Of a stretch of 34,440 nucleotides of DNA, positions 1-7,435 are shown piece after piece. This stretch comes from Bacteroidota bacterium (GTDB taxonomy: Bacteria > Bacteroidota > Bacteroidia > Chitinophagales > Chitinophagaceae), in NCBI GenBank assembly GCA_013286425.1, contig JABDFS010000036.1, positions 1-34,440 of the forward strand, given 5' to 3'. The notes under the pieces were generated by a model. The model saw only the letters and a list, made by a program, of their open reading frames with translations. It was not told where the DNA came from and did no database searches. Every line of letters starts with the position of its first letter. Position 1 is the stretch's first letter. The position numbers and the translations under genes are program-made.

Positions 1-84
1 GTCTTTTGATGGCTTTTGAGCATAAACAGATGTGCTTATAAATACCAGGTAAGTAGCTATAAATAGTATTATTTTATTCTTCAT
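1..84 (-). CDS. N-terminus of a secreted protein, cut by the window edge
   Basis: An ATG at 84-82 on the minus strand opens a frame that stays open for 28 codons to the window edge. The peptide begins MKNKIILFIA, continues through a hydrophobic core and ends in a typical signal-peptidase I site (VYA before QKPS). This is the signal peptide of an exported protein whose mature part lies outside the window, so its function cannot be said. It is transcribed in the same direction as the M15 peptidase gene, 73 bases downstream of that gene's stop. Confidence 0.6.
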   Translation of the reverse strand, partial: MKNKIILFIATYLVFISTSVYAQKPSKD

Positions 85-157
85 GCAATGTTTTAATTAA
101 ATAAGTTTAACTGCTAAGCCTTGTTACTATTTTGCAGAATTAGTTTTCTTCATTTGT

Positions 158-700
158 TTATGCCCCGGTGGCAAATTGTACATGCATTGGATCTGGTTTT
201 TTAAAATGCCTTCCATCGCTCCATCCGTTCCGGTTCCATATATCATACCACCAATCGGGAAGTGTTTTGGTCAAAGGCTTTTTATGCGGATTATGTAAGG
301 GATCCCAGTCAATCGCAATGCCAAAAGAATGCAGTGATAATTTACTTGTATCTCCTGTACTCATTCTGAAATTAAATCCTCCGCCAGTTTGGTCTAAGCG
401 GTTTTGATGAAGCCAGGCGCGTACTTCATCGTCTGAAGCAGTAGCAGAAACCAGTTGTTTTGCATGATCCCAAATTTCCTGCATTACGGTTATGAAAGAA
501 CCCGCAAGCAAATGGTGCATTCTTATACCGCTTATGGGTATTAATGTAATTGCATCACTTTGATAAAATAATCTCCATTGGGATGGTGGGGGCACTTTAA
601 TAATATTTGCATCTTCCCAGGCGTGATTAAGGCTTCCATCAGCATTAGCCGGATTGCCAAACATTTGTATTATTTCAGTGTAACCATTAGGTGTATTCAT
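158..700 (-). CDS. M15-family metallopeptidase (VanY / L,D-endopeptidase type)
   Basis: A 180-residue protein with the signature of M15 zinc peptidases, which cut the peptide stems of peptidoglycan. The first zinc ligands lie in SLHSFGIAIDWDP (H124, D131). The C-terminal part ends in PDPMHVQF, giving the catalytic acid (D170) and third zinc ligand (H173). The size fits the short single-domain M15C-like group that includes phage endolysins and VanY-type carboxypeptidases. There is no signal peptide or membrane segment, so the route to the cell wall is not visible. No holin, spanin or phage gene is near, which argues against a prophage lysis cassette. Family confident; bond specificity not determined. 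Confidence 0.8.
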   Translation of the reverse strand: MNTPNGYTEIIQMFGNPANADGSLNHAWEDANIIKVPPPSQWRLFYQSDAITLIPISGIRMHHLLAGSFITVMQEIWDHAKQLVSATASDDEVRAWLHQNRLDQTGGGFNFRMSTGDTSKLSLHSFGIAIDWDPLHNPHKKPLTKTLPDWWYDIWNRNGWSDGRHFKKPDPMHVQFATGA

Positions 701-1300
701 AACACATTTTTCTGTTATTCTAATTCCCTTTTCAGCTTTCGGGCGCTTACTCTTTTAATAAAGGATTTTCAGCATTGCTCCTTTGCAACAACACATCAAA
801 CTTACATTGCATGCATACCAGGCATCAACGGGAAAAACCCCACCTCATCACCGTATTTTACGCGCAGGAATTAAAACAATAACAAAAAGGAAAAAAGCAG
901 TCTTTGCAAAGGATAGTTAGTGTTGGGATGATATTTCGGGTTCACAGAATCAATTATAATCCCACAACGATATTAATTATAAGAATTACTCCGGGATGGA
1001 TACCTGTGCAGCTATTACATGCCATACTAAACAATACCCTGATATAGTATTCACCGCCTGAATGCCGCTATTTAATCGGTATTTCTTCGGTCCTATGGAG
1101 CGAACAACTACCGACCAAGTACCGAAGAAGTACCGACCAACTACCGAACAAATGAGCTTGCTGGTATGACTTGTCTTATACGCAATAGCTTTGCAAAATC
1201 GAAGAAGATTGCGGGATAAACTTTACAGGTAACCAAACTTTTTCCATCAATATCTCAACTTCTTTTAACTTGTGCCACTATCATTGCTTATACTTTCTAC
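701..1300. other. 600-bp gene-poor region upstream of the permease
   Basis: No convincing coding frame or RNA gene is seen. The region separates the minus-strand M15 peptidase from the plus-strand permease, so it should hold both promoters. Its only clear structure is an 11-bp tandem array at about 1076-1152. I could not place a clean -33/-7 promoter pair before the permease start at 1301. Confidence 0.5.
1076..1152 (+). repeat. 11-bp tandem array, unit TACCGAMSAAS
   Basis: Four contiguous 11-bp units read taccgaccaag, taccgaagaag, taccgaccaac and taccgaacaaa (1109-1152). They are preceded by a degenerate unit gagcgaacaac (1098-1108). To the left, tcggtatttct and tcggtcctatg (1076-1097) keep the 11-bp register but carry the reverse-complement core TCGGT. 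ttcttcggtcc at 1083-1093 is the complement of ggaccgaagaa, matching 10 of 11 bases of gtaccgaagaa at 1119-1129. The array is intergenic and not a multiple of three, so coding is unlikely. The period is close to one DNA helical turn. Confidence 0.85.
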
Positions 1301-2545
1301 ATGAAACGCAACTACTACATCGTGGCATTAATAATGCTTACTTTTTTTGTTATCTCTTTTCTTACAAATGTTATCGGGCCGCTGTCTCCTGATTTTATCC
1401 AGGACTTCAAACTAAGTGACCTGCTTGCAGGCTTGCTGCCTTTTGCATTTTTTATTGCATATGGAGTAATGTCAATTCCATCAAGCATGCTGGTGCAGAA
1501 GTATAATGAGAAATCAATTATGATCGCTGCATTTGTTGTTGCATTCGCAGGTTCATTGCTGCTCGCTATTCAACCAAATTATCTCACTGCTGTTTTATCA
1601 TTATTCCTTATTGGTTGCGGTATGGCAATGCTGCAGGTCGTCATCAATCCATTATTACGAACAGCAGGCGGCGAAGAGAATTACGCATTTACATCCGTAT
1701 TGGCGCAATTGATTTTTGGTGCTGCATCTTTCATAAGCCCGTTGGTGTATTCATACATGGTTACAAACATCAGCACAACAGATTCAGGCATATTTAATTT
1801 ATTAAAAGCACACATTCCTGCAGACATGCCCTGGATCTCTTTGTATTGGTTATTTGCTGTTATTTGTTTGTGCATGTTCCTGATCATATTCGCATCAAAA
1901 TTTCCAAAGGTTGAGTTGAAGAGTGATGAAAAAGCCGGCCCGCTAAAAACACATTTATTATTGTTGAAAAAACCTGTTGTTATTGCTTATTTCATTGCAT
2001 TGTTTTGTTATGTTGGAACAGAGCAAGGCGTTTCCTATTGGATGTCGCAATTCTTATTTGAATATCACAAATTCGATCCGCAGACAACAGGCGCACATGC
2101 AGTAGCGTACTTCTGGGGGTTAATGACAGCCGGTGGCGTATTAGGATTATTTCTTTTAAAATTGATGGACAGCCGTAAGCTGTTGATCACCTTTACAATA
2201 CCTGCATTGATATTTTTAACGCTCGGGCTTTTCGGAAGCGCCAACGTTTCATTGTATTCATTTTCTATTGTTGGATTTTTTATGTCGGTAATGTATCCTG
2301 TAATTTTTTCACTGGCATTAAGTTCTGTTTCAGAAGATCACGGATCATTTGCAGGCATTCTTGTTACAGGTATTATCGGTGGCGCCGTTGTGCAATTGCT
2401 TATTGGCGGACTTGGAAATTTATTCGGATTAAAAGCTGCCATGTGTTTTATTTATATCACAATGGGTTACATGTTAAGCATTGGTTTTTGGGCAAAGCCC
2501 CTTGTTACAAACAAAACAATTTTTGATAAAAAAGAAATTTCATAA
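1301..2545 (+). CDS. FHS-family MFS sugar permease (FucP/GluP-like)
   Basis: A 414-residue, strongly hydrophobic protein with about 12 membrane helices. It resembles the fucose/glucose/galactose:H+ symporter (FHS) branch of the major facilitator superfamily. Helix 1 begins right after MKRNYY, and the FHS-like stretch GCGMAMLQVVINPLLRTAGG lies near residue 105-125. A charged central loop near residue 205-215 (KFPKVELKSDEKAG) separates the two six-helix halves. The ROK kinase gene follows after 56 bases on the same strand and a GH2 glucosaminidase comes next, so glucosamine or another amino sugar is the best guess for the substrate. This is context, not a residue-level assignment. Family confident, substrate inferred. 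Confidence 0.85.
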   Translation: MKRNYYIVALIMLTFFVISFLTNVIGPLSPDFIQDFKLSDLLAGLLPFAFFIAYGVMSIPSSMLVQKYNEKSIMIAAFVVAFAGSLLLAIQPNYLTAVLSLFLIGCGMAMLQVVINPLLRTAGGEENYAFTSVLAQLIFGAASFISPLVYSYMVTNISTTDSGIFNLLKAHIPADMPWISLYWLFAVICLCMFLIIFASKFPKVELKSDEKAGPLKTHLLLLKKPVVIAYFIALFCYVGTEQGVSYWMSQFLFEYHKFDPQTTGAHAVAYFWGLMTAGGVLGLFLLKLMDSRKLLITFTIPALIFLTLGLFGSANVSLYSFSIVGFFMSVMYPVIFSLALSSVSEDHGSFAGILVTGIIGGAVVQLLIGGLGNLFGLKAAMCFIYITMGYMLSIGFWAKPLVTNKTIFDKKEIS

Positions 2546-2601
2546 AACGGTCAGACGATTCAAAATCGCCTTACCGATATTAAACTTTCCATATAAAATT
2601 C

Positions 2602-3450
2602 ATGAAAGAAAAAGTTATTGGTATTGATTTAGGTGCCACCAACATTCGCGGTGCAATAGTGCAGGAAGAAGACGTTTCAGGTATCATCACGCAACGCATA
2701 CACAGCAAAGGAAGTGAAGAAGAAGTATTGAATGATGTATTTGCTGTTGCTGATCAGTTGATCAATAAAGATATAAAAGCTATTGGCATCGGCGTTCCAA
2801 GTGTTGTTGATGTGGAAGAAGGCATCGTGTATGATGTGCAATATATTCCTTCGTGGAAAGAAGTGCAGCTGAAAAAATATATGGAAGACCGTTATCACAT
2901 TCCTGTGTTTGTAAACAACGATGCAAATTGTTTTGCGTTAGGCGAATATTATTTTGGTAAAGGGAAAGACAGCACTTCAATGATCGGGCTTACTGTTGGA
3001 ACCGGTGTTGGCGCAGGCATTATCATTAATAAAAAGCTATATGCAGGCCGTAATTGCGGCGCCGGTGAATTTGGAACTGTTGATTATCTTGATAAGATAT
3101 ATGAATACTATTGCAGTGGTTCTTTTTTTGAAAATGTTTATGGACTGAATGGTGAATTTGTTTTTGAAAAAGCGAAACAAGGCGATGCGCAAATGTTGAA
3201 GTTGTATGACGAACTCGGCGGGCATTTGGGCAATTGTATAAAGATGATAATGTACACATACGATCCTGAGTTGATTGTGTTGGGTGGCTCTGTGCGATTG
3301 GCATATGATTTTTTTGAAGAAGCTATGTGGAAACGCATACGTACATGCGTATTCTCCAAATCTGCTGAACGGTTGACCGTTGAAATATCTTCTCTTAAAA
3401 ACAGTGGTATTTTGGGTGCGGCTGCTTTGTATTTTGATGCAATTGTCTGA
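2602..3450 (+). CDS. ROK-family sugar kinase (likely glucosamine or GlcNAc kinase)
   Basis: A 282-residue ASKHA-fold kinase. It has the N-terminal phosphate-binding motif GIDLGATNIRGA (residue 7-18), the catalytic-base motif NNDANCFALGE with D107, and the second phosphate motif GLTVGTGVGAGII (about 133-145). The C-terminal adenosine motif is VLGGSV. The usual ROK zinc site (ExGH plus CxCGxxGCxE) is not intact: the region reads GAGEFGTVDYLDKIYEYYCSG, with Thr where His is expected and one Cys only. There is no DNA-binding domain, so it is an enzyme rather than a NagC-type repressor. It sits between the permease and the GH2 gene, which suggests phosphorylation of imported GlcN to the NagB substrate. 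Confidence 0.82.
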   Translation: MKEKVIGIDLGATNIRGAIVQEEDVSGIITQRIHSKGSEEEVLNDVFAVADQLINKDIKAIGIGVPSVVDVEEGIVYDVQYIPSWKEVQLKKYMEDRYHIPVFVNNDANCFALGEYYFGKGKDSTSMIGLTVGTGVGAGIIINKKLYAGRNCGAGEFGTVDYLDKIYEYYCSGSFFENVYGLNGEFVFEKAKQGDAQMLKLYDELGGHLGNCIKMIMYTYDPELIVLGGSVRLAYDFFEEAMWKRIRTCVFSKSAERLTVEISSLKNSGILGAAALYFDAIV

Positions 3451-3452
3451 AC

Positions 3453-3467
3453 CCCCGCTTTGCGGGG
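3453..3467. repeat. GC-rich perfect hairpin after the ROK kinase gene
   Basis: CCCCGC-TTT-GCGGGG forms a perfect 6-bp stem directly after the kinase stop codon. No T-tract follows on either strand, so a canonical Rho-independent terminator is not shown. It may still slow transcription or be a remnant of a dispersed GC-rich repeat. Confidence 0.5.
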
Positions 3468-3587
3468 CAGGCAGGATTTGTTGGATTAAAAGATTTAAGT
3501 ATTATGTGTTGTATTATTAGGAGCAAATGGATTTTAAACTTGAAAATATAGTCATACTGATTGAAATTAAGCATCAAGGTTCAGTTG

Positions 3588-3702
3588 CTGAAAAATCAGC
3601 AGTGCAAAAGCCTAATCAAGGCGTAAGGAAAAATGTGCTGAATATCATTTTTCCTTGATTTTTCTTTGGTTACTTTCTTTGCATCAAGGCAAAGAAAGTA
3701 AC
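3588..3702 (+). repeat. Dispersed hairpin-ended intergenic element, copy A
   Basis: This stretch aligns almost without gaps (one 1-base indel) with 13251-13364. Shared blocks include aaaaatca, taatcaaggcgt, aatatcat, tttctttggttac and aaagaaagtaac. The right end is a perfect 14-bp hairpin: GTTACTTTCTTTGC (3669-3682), loop atcaag, GCAAAGAAAGTAAC (3689-3702). No coding frame is conserved between the copies. It lies between the kinase and the GH2 gene. With 3451-3587 and 3703-3795 it makes up the whole 345-bp gap, in which I see no gene. Confidence 0.85.
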
Positions 3703-3795
3703 ATAAATCTTTAAGAGAATTTAGTTATCAAAAGCACAATGTGCTAAAGAGTAATGTTTGCATCTTTAATAATTTAAACTAGTCATTAACAGCAT

Positions 3796-6438
3796 ATGAA
3801 AAAAATATTTGCGATTGCTCTTCTTTCAATTTTCTTCCAGGCTGCTTTCAGTCAAACGCGCGTAGAAAACTTCAGTATGTTATTGCATGATGGCTGGCGC
3901 ATGCAATCGTCTGTAACAGATCCAACAAAAGGAGATAAAATTTCAGGCACAGGTTTTACAGCGAAGAGTTGGTATCCGATCACAGTTCCTTCAACAATCA
4001 TTGCCGGTTTGTTAGTGAATCATGTGTATGATTTTGACCCTTTCTATGCAAAAAATTTTGAAAAGCTTGCTGATAAAAGATTAGATTCAACGTGGTGGTT
4101 CAGGAAAGAATTTGTGTTGCCTGCATCAGAAAAAGATAAGAATGTTGTATTGAAATTGCACGGCATTAATTACAAAGCAAATATTTGGCTAAACGGAAAA
4201 CTGATCGCTGATTCAGCGCAGATAAAAGGGCCGTTCCGCTTCTTCAATCTTGATGTTACGAACAATATTAAGTACACCGGTGCAAATGTTTTAGCCATTG
4301 AAATTCTTCGTCCATTCAATCCAAATAAGGAAGATGGTGATCTTGCAATTGACTATGCCGACTGGATCCATTACCCACCCGATTATAACGGTGGCATTGT
4401 AAACAATGTTGAAATAAAAACATACAAAAAAGTTGGCGTTGATTACCCGCTGGTGACAACACATTTTGATTTGCCTTCATTAAATATTGCGCATCTCACT
4501 GTTGATGCATTGGTAACAAATTATACGGATGAACCGCAGGATGCAATTGTAAAAGGAAAAATAAACAGCAACATCAGCTTTAATCAAATGGTGCATTTGC
4601 AACCGCATGAAAAGAAAGATGTTAGTTTTAATGCGAATGATTATAAACAACTAAATATCGAACATCCCAAGATCTGGTGGCCCTGGCAATACGGCAATCC
4701 CGATTTAAACCGCATAGAAATTTCATGCGATGTAAATAATGAAGCAAGTAATTCAATTGCAGAAAATTTTGGCATTCGTGAGATCACATCAGCATTTATC
4801 AATGATCAGTCACGAGTTTTTATAGTGAATGGAAAACGTATCATGTTGCGTGGCGCCGCATGGTCGCCTGATATTTTTCAGCGTCATTCATTATTGCGTG
4901 ATGAACAGGAATTAAAACTGGTGCGCGATATGAACATGAACATTGTGCGCAGTGAAGGCAAATTCGAAGACGATAATTTTTATGATGTATGTGATAAAGA
5001 AGGTTTGTTGGTGATGACAGGCTGGATGTGTTGCGGTGCATGGCAATATCCTGAAAACTGGGATCCGGCAGAGCGTGCTGTTGCTATGTCATCAGACAGC
5101 AGTATGGTCTATTGGTTACGCAACAAAGCCTGCGTAATGGTTTGGCTGAACGGCAGCGATATGCCACCGCGTGATACCAGTGTTGAGAGAAATTATTTAA
5201 CGATAGAAGATTATTTAAAATGGCCCAATCCAACTATTGGTACAGCTGATGCCAGCGAATCGAAAGTGTCTGGTTTTAGTGGGGTGAAAATGAATGGTCC
5301 TTATGATTGGGTGCCGCCTGTTTATTGGGAGACTGATCCAAATAAATATGGCGGTGCATGGAGTTTTGCTACTGAAATTTCTCCAGGCCCTTCTATTCCG
5401 CCGTATGAAAGTCTGATAAAATTTATTCCGAAAGATTCTATCAACAATACAAATTCAGATTGGCTTTACCACTGCGGAACGATGCAGTTTGGGAATACAA
5501 AAATATTTGACTCGGCATTATATAACCGTTATGGCCGGCCAAAAGATATGCATGATTATTTAGCAAAAGCGCAGTTGCAGAATTATGAAGGCCACCGTGC
5601 TATGATGGAAGGGTTCGGACTAAAAAAATATAATACAGCAACAGGTGTGGTGCAATGGATGCTGGCGAATCCATGGCCCAGTTTGATATGGCATACGTAT
5701 GATTATTATCTCTATCCTGCGGGCACTTATTTTGGTATGAAGAAATCGATGGAGCCTTTGCATGTGATGTATTCGTATGCATCACACAGTGTGAATATCA
5801 TTAATTCATTTCCCAAAAATTTTGATGGTTTAAGTGTGAAAGCAGATGTGTATGATTTGAATGGAAATAATAAATTTTCAAAAGCCATTACAACAAATGT
5901 TGGTGCAGACAGTACGCAAAACTGTTTTGAAATTCCTTCAATGAATGATGTTTCTGATGTATATTTTTTAAGGCTTGAATTGAAAGATGCTGCAAGACAA
6001 ACAAAAAGCATTAACTGGTATTGGTTATCTAAAAAAGATGATGCATTGAACTGGAATAAATCGCAATGGTATTATACACCACAATCTGCTTATGCAGATT
6101 TTTCAGCGTTGCAAAACATGCCTGCAACAACTATTGATGTTTCATCTTCATCCATAAAAAACGAAAATGAAACTGTACATACAATCATTATAAAAAACAC
6201 AGGAAAAACAGTTGCTTTCTTTGTGCATGTAAGATGTTTGAAGCAAAAGAATGGTAATGATATTTTACCGGTAATCTTTTCTGACAATTACATTTCACTG
6301 GCACCCGGCGAAAGCAGAACGATTGAATGCAGTTATGAAAACAAATATGCAGACAATGCAATGTCTTTTATTTCAGTAAGCGGTTGGAATATTGATGCTG
6401 CAAAAAGTAAGGCAGGTAAAGATGTGGGAGTTGAGTAA
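3796..6438 (+). CDS. Secreted GH2 exo-beta-D-glucosaminidase (CsxA-like)
   Basis: An 880-residue glycoside hydrolase family 2 protein with a signal peptide (MKKIFAIALLSIFFQAAFSQ). The order is typical: an N-terminal sugar-binding-like domain (WWFRKEF, HGINYKANIWLNGK), an immunoglobulin-like domain ending at KIWWPWQYGNPDLN, then a TIM barrel from about residue 350. It lacks the usual GH2 NE dyad. Instead it has WLNGSDMPP with D455 and AWSFATEISPGPSIPP with E527. From memory, the exo-beta-D-glucosaminidase CsxA uses D469 as acid/base and E541 as nucleophile, the same 72-residue spacing. The enzyme should remove GlcN from the non-reducing end of chitosan oligomers in the periplasm or outside the cell. 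Plant-type mannosidases of the same subfamily are an alternative. No SusC/SusD pair is nearby. Confidence 0.88.
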   Translation: MKKIFAIALLSIFFQAAFSQTRVENFSMLLHDGWRMQSSVTDPTKGDKISGTGFTAKSWYPITVPSTIIAGLLVNHVYDFDPFYAKNFEKLADKRLDSTWWFRKEFVLPASEKDKNVVLKLHGINYKANIWLNGKLIADSAQIKGPFRFFNLDVTNNIKYTGANVLAIEILRPFNPNKEDGDLAIDYADWIHYPPDYNGGIVNNVEIKTYKKVGVDYPLVTTHFDLPSLNIAHLTVDALVTNYTDEPQDAIVKGKINSNISFNQMVHLQPHEKKDVSFNANDYKQLNIEHPKIWWPWQYGNPDLNRIEISCDVNNEASNSIAENFGIREITSAFINDQSRVFIVNGKRIMLRGAAWSPDIFQRHSLLRDEQELKLVRDMNMNIVRSEGKFEDDNFYDVCDKEGLLVMTGWMCCGAWQYPENWDPAERAVAMSSDSSMVYWLRNKACVMVWLNGSDMPPRDTSVERNYLTIEDYLKWPNPTIGTADASESKVSGFSGVKMNGPYDWVPPVYWETDPNKYGGAWSFATEISPGPSIPPYESLIKFIPKDSINNTNSDWLYHCGTMQFGNTKIFDSALYNRYGRPKDMHDYLAKAQLQNYEGHRAMMEGFGLKKYNTATGVVQWMLANPWPSLIWHTYDYYLYPAGTYFGMKKSMEPLHVMYSYASHSVNIINSFPKNFDGLSVKADVYDLNGNNKFSKAITTNVGADSTQNCFEIPSMNDVSDVYFLRLELKDAARQTKSINWYWLSKKDDALNWNKSQWYYTPQSAYADFSALQNMPATTIDVSSSSIKNENETVHTIIIKNTGKTVAFFVHVRCLKQKNGNDILPVIFSDNYISLAPGESRTIECSYENKYADNAMSFISVSGWNIDAAKSKAGKDVGVE

Positions 6439-6487
6439 ATGCTATTACAGTAGATTTAGTTGTTCATATATCTAAATCATTTTTAGA

Positions 6488-6569
6488 ACGTCCTTTCGAC
6501 GATAGGAGAAATCTCTGCTTTATCTGCCTGGTTCAATTTATAGAGATGTCTCGTACCTCGACATGACGT
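6488..6569. repeat. Degenerate inverted-repeat element of Bacteroidota type
   Basis: The two ends are imperfect inverted repeats: acgtcctttcgacgatagg (6488-6506), continuing with agaaatctctg, against tagagatgtctcgtacctcg (6541-6560), continuing with acatgacgt. The sequence resembles the GTCATTTCGACG...AGAAATCTC repeat I know as frequent in Bacteroidota genomes; this copy is decayed. It lies in the 189-bp gap between the convergent GH2 and nagB genes. It could fold into a long hairpin that ends transcription from both sides. Confidence 0.6.
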
Positions 6570-6627
6570 TCAGAAATTGATTCTTTTTATTTACCTCTTG
6601 AATATGTAGAATCCTGCAGTGCTTCAT

Positions 6628-7350
6628 TTATAACAACCTCGCAGCAGCCTTATCTGCATACACATAAAAGTTCGGATGATCTCTTATCAACGTTGCAGGA
6701 ATATTTTCTGTTGGTTCGTATTGCAATGCTTCTTTTAAAATAGCAGCTTTCTTCTCTCCGCTTACAATTAAGCATAAATGTTTTGCTTCCATTAAAGTGG
6801 CAAGGCCAAGTGTAATTCCTTTTGTAAGTGTTTGTGGTTTGGAAAAATATTTTTGCCCGACTGTTTTTGTTGTTTCAGCAATATCAGACACATGCGAACG
6901 AAGCAAAGCTGAAGTACCGGGTTCATTTAATCCAATGTGTCCATTCATACCGAGTCCAAGAATAGCCACATCAATTCCGTTTTGCTGTTGAATAAAGTTT
7001 TCAATGCGGTTGCACTCTTTTGGTGTATCATTTGTTTTGCCATCGAAGCAACAAATCATTTCTTTTTTTACATGCAATGGATGAAATAGATCTTTGTTCA
7101 GCATATAACGGCAACTGCCTTCATTGTTGGCATCAAGTCCAAGCCATTCATCCAACCCTAAAAAATACCAGTTGGAAATATCAATTAATGATGCATTGTT
7201 TTGATCTGCAAGTTCTTTGTATAAACCTTTTGGCGAATCGCCGGAAGCCGCACAGAATAATGGTTTCGAAGCATTGCTCATAATATTGATCACATCATTT
7301 GCAACACGCTTTGACAGGGCTTCATACGTATCATCAATAAAGATTTTCAT
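6628..7350 (-). CDS. nagB: Glucosamine-6-phosphate deaminase
   Basis: A 240-residue NagB-type enzyme converting glucosamine-6-phosphate to fructose-6-phosphate and ammonia in the cytoplasm. Key motifs are AASGDSP (phosphate loop, about 35-40), FLGLDEW with the catalytic D67-E68, and LGLGMNGHIGLNEPG with H138 and E143. The residue two before the His is Asn, as in the short Bacillus-type NagB, while the longer E. coli enzyme has Asp. The length also matches the short, non-allosteric class. It is convergent with the GH2 gene. With the permease and ROK kinase it closes a path from GlcN to glycolysis. Confidence 0.92.
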   Translation of the reverse strand: MKIFIDDTYEALSKRVANDVINIMSNASKPLFCAASGDSPKGLYKELADQNNASLIDISNWYFLGLDEWLGLDANNEGSCRYMLNKDLFHPLHVKKEMICCFDGKTNDTPKECNRIENFIQQQNGIDVAILGLGMNGHIGLNEPGTSALLRSHVSDIAETTKTVGQKYFSKPQTLTKGITLGLATLMEAKHLCLIVSGEKKAAILKEALQYEPTENIPATLIRDHPNFYVYADKAAARLL

Positions 7351-7383
7351 AGCTCAGTTTTATTCTGCAGTACAAGGGAGTGA

Positions 7384-7399
7384 TGCCGCACGTGCGGCA
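7384..7399. repeat. Perfect 16-bp palindrome
   Basis: TGCCGCACGTGCGGCA is its own reverse complement. It lies in the 85-bp gap between the minus-strand Gfo/Idh gene and nagB. It may act as a hairpin at the end of the Gfo/Idh transcript (no T-tract follows) or as a binding site for a dimeric regulator of nagB, whose start is 34 bases away. Confidence 0.5.
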
Positions 7400-7435
7400 C
7401 TCAATTGAAATACTGTAGCTGATAACAAAATAATT

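Noticed and set aside
578..874. 98-codon plus-strand frame over the M15 peptidase start
   Set aside because: It overlaps the 5' part of a well-supported gene on the other strand, lacks a recognisable pattern and has unusual composition for this genome.
1097..1152. CRISPR array (also considered at 10857-10900 and 16931-16996)
   Set aside because: The units are 11 bp, contiguous and without spacers, and no cas genes occur in the window.
1171..1193. TTG and TAGCTTTG boxes upstream of the permease as a promoter
   Set aside because: The -7-like box is good, but the spacing to the nearest TTG is 12 or 25 bases, not about 19-21. Not reported as a feature.
2546..2601. Small hairpin gacgatt-caa-aatcgcc between permease and kinase genes
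   Set aside because: The stem is short with a mismatch and has no T-tract. The two genes are probably co-transcribed.
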